From Candidatus Peribacteraceae bacterium (GTDB lineage Bacteria; Patescibacteriota; Gracilibacteria; Peribacterales; Peribacteraceae), in the NCBI GenBank assembly GCA_013140485.1, contig JABFSS010000037.1, forward strand, positions 1 through 12,656: a DNA stretch of 12,656 nt. The letters run 5' to 3'. The notes below the pieces were generated by a model. That model ran no database searches. It was given only the letters and a program-made list of their open reading frames with translations, and was not told the DNA's origin. The position numbers and the translations under genes are program-made. Positions 11,669-12,656 of the stretch are shown in pieces. Position 1 is the first letter of the stretch, and each line of letters starts with the position of its first letter.

Positions 11669-12656
11669 CACCTCTGCTTGCACTCGTGGTAGAGCTTCTG
11701 CGCGTCCTTCTGATACTGCAGCAGTTTCTGCCGCTTGATATGGGCGGATGCCGCAATGCTCAAGCGCATGGCGTCTAATTTCCTCACCACTTCAATCCGA
11801 AACGCTTCGCATTGCGCCCATTGGGCATCGCTCAGCGCCTGTTCCGGCAACACGCGGTCGCGAAGGCTCGCGATTTCGTCGCGCATGGCGGCCAGGGACG
11901 ACATCGCCGCAAGCCGCATATTCCCGACGCCGTCGCGCATCGACTGCATCCGTGTGCGTTGCGCATGCTCGGTCTCAGGAGAGACGCGCTGGACATCCCA
12001 CACCAATCCCACCCGTTCCAATGAGCGGATGATGAGGCCGGACAAATCAAACTGCCACCACCGCATGCCGTGGAACGCGTTGCGCGGAAACGCATGGTGA
12101 TTATTGTGCCATCCTTCGCCGAAGGCCAAGAGCCCCACGATCCATTCGTTCCGGCTTTCGTCGGTGGTCTCAAAGTGCCGCTTACCGAACGTGTGGCAAA
12201 TGGAATTCACGCTGTACGTGACGTGACTGACGAGGAAGAGCCGCACGAGACCGCCCCAGACGAATCCCGTCCATCCGCCGATGAGGCCCGGAATGATCAA
12301 GCCGAGGAATGCCCAGATGAACCACGTACGGGAAACGAACATCACGACACGGTCTTGGAGGAGATGCGGCGCGTACTGCTGTGCGTCGAGATAATTGCTC
12401 GGGGTAAACAGCCAGCCCATGTGCGCGTGCCAGAATCCGTGGAGGGGGCTATGGGGATCGTCGTCTTCGTCGGAATGCGCGTGATGTTTGATATGCATCG
12501 CGGCCCAGGTGGCAGGATCCGTCTCAAAGGACGTGCATCCGCAGATGAGGATCAAGCCGCGGAGCCATCCCGACGCGCGGAAGCCATCGTGCGTGAGCAT
12601 GCGGTGGTACCCGACGGTGATCCCCAACACGGATATGGCATAGAATACCGCCAGTA
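11638..12656 (-). CDS. Membrane fatty acid desaturase with helical C-terminal extension; 5' partial
   Basis: Acyl-CoA/acyl-lipid delta-9-type desaturase that inserts a double bond into fatty acyl chains using a di-iron centre. The frame is open to the right edge; 338 codons are visible. Counting from the GTG at 12630, the three His boxes are HRMLTH (9-14), HIKHH (46-50) and HNNHH (175-179), plus NSICHTFG with His146, the further iron-ligand region. Membrane helices surround 100-140. The catalytic part ends near residue 216 (WDVQRV). About 114 more residues follow, predicted helical and rich in Met, Ala, Arg and Gln, probably a coiled coil, which is longer than usual for this family. The final WSLATLSASR and stop are encoded by repeat unit 3. 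The true start is outside the window. Electron donor partners are not seen here. Confidence 0.9.
   Translation of the reverse strand, partial: LAVFYAISVLGITVGYHRMLTHDGFRASGWLRGLILICGCTSFETDPATWAAMHIKHHAHSDEDDDPHSPLHGFWHAHMGWLFTPSNYLDAQQYAPHLLQDRVVMFVSRTWFIWAFLGLIIPGLIGGWTGFVWGGLVRLFLVSHVTYSVNSICHTFGKRHFETTDESRNEWIVGLLAFGEGWHNNHHAFPRNAFHGMRWWQFDLSGLIIRSLERVGLVWDVQRVSPETEHAQRTRMQSMRDGVGNMRLAAMSSLAAMRDEIASLRDRVLPEQALSDAQWAQCEAFRIEVVRKLDAMRLSIAASAHIKRQKLLQYQKDAQKLYHECKQRWSLATLSASR

Overview
The window looks like an accessory-poor, chromosomal stretch from a bacterium with a compact genome, using the standard code (TGA is a stop throughout). Gene content and protein style (a DUF4870 protein, a TPR-tailed GT-C membrane protein, a short FtsL, many small unassigned membrane proteins, very short intergenic gaps) would fit the candidate phyla radiation, perhaps the Peregrinibacteria/Peribacteria. 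That placement is inference from general resemblance, not a search. Sixteen genes are supported: fourteen proteins and two tRNAs.

Left part (1-3713, all minus strand): a partial purQ-like gene with a long C-terminal extension runs off the left edge. It is preceded by an operon of a DUF4870 membrane protein, pyrH and frr (UMP kinase and ribosome recycling factor). Upstream of that come a 110-residue orphan with a strong Shine-Dalgarno site and its own terminator, and tRNA-Arg(UCU).

Middle (3773-8499, plus strand): four membrane-protein genes, closely spaced to overlapping, encode an SMR/DMT-like 4-TM protein, a DoxX-family protein, an unassigned 6-TM protein, and a TMTC-like GT-C protein with four TPRs. 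A repeat element follows, then pyruvate kinase. Convergent to pyk is a shortened division-gene pair, rsmH-ftsL (8521-9916, minus), with a hairpin-rich repeat between the two genes.

Right part: a divergent, AT-rich control region (9917-10105) leads to a secreted L,D-transpeptidase-like protein and tRNA-Ser(GCU). On the opposite strand lie a Cas4/RecB-like PD-(D/E)XK nuclease and a membrane fatty acid desaturase with a long helical tail, cut by the right edge.

The most striking global signal is translational. Most promoter-proximal genes lack a Shine-Dalgarno sequence and instead carry a -10-like hexamer (TATCAT, TACAAT, TACACT, TAGAAT, TAATCT) ending 6-8 bases before the start codon, which is the geometry of leaderless mRNAs. 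Only the 110-residue orphan has a canonical GGAGG site. The second signal is a family of palindromic intergenic repeats that reach into neighbouring genes and supply their last codons and stops. I found no CRISPR array, insertion sequence, phage gene or obvious defence system; no gene-free stretch exceeds 300 bases.
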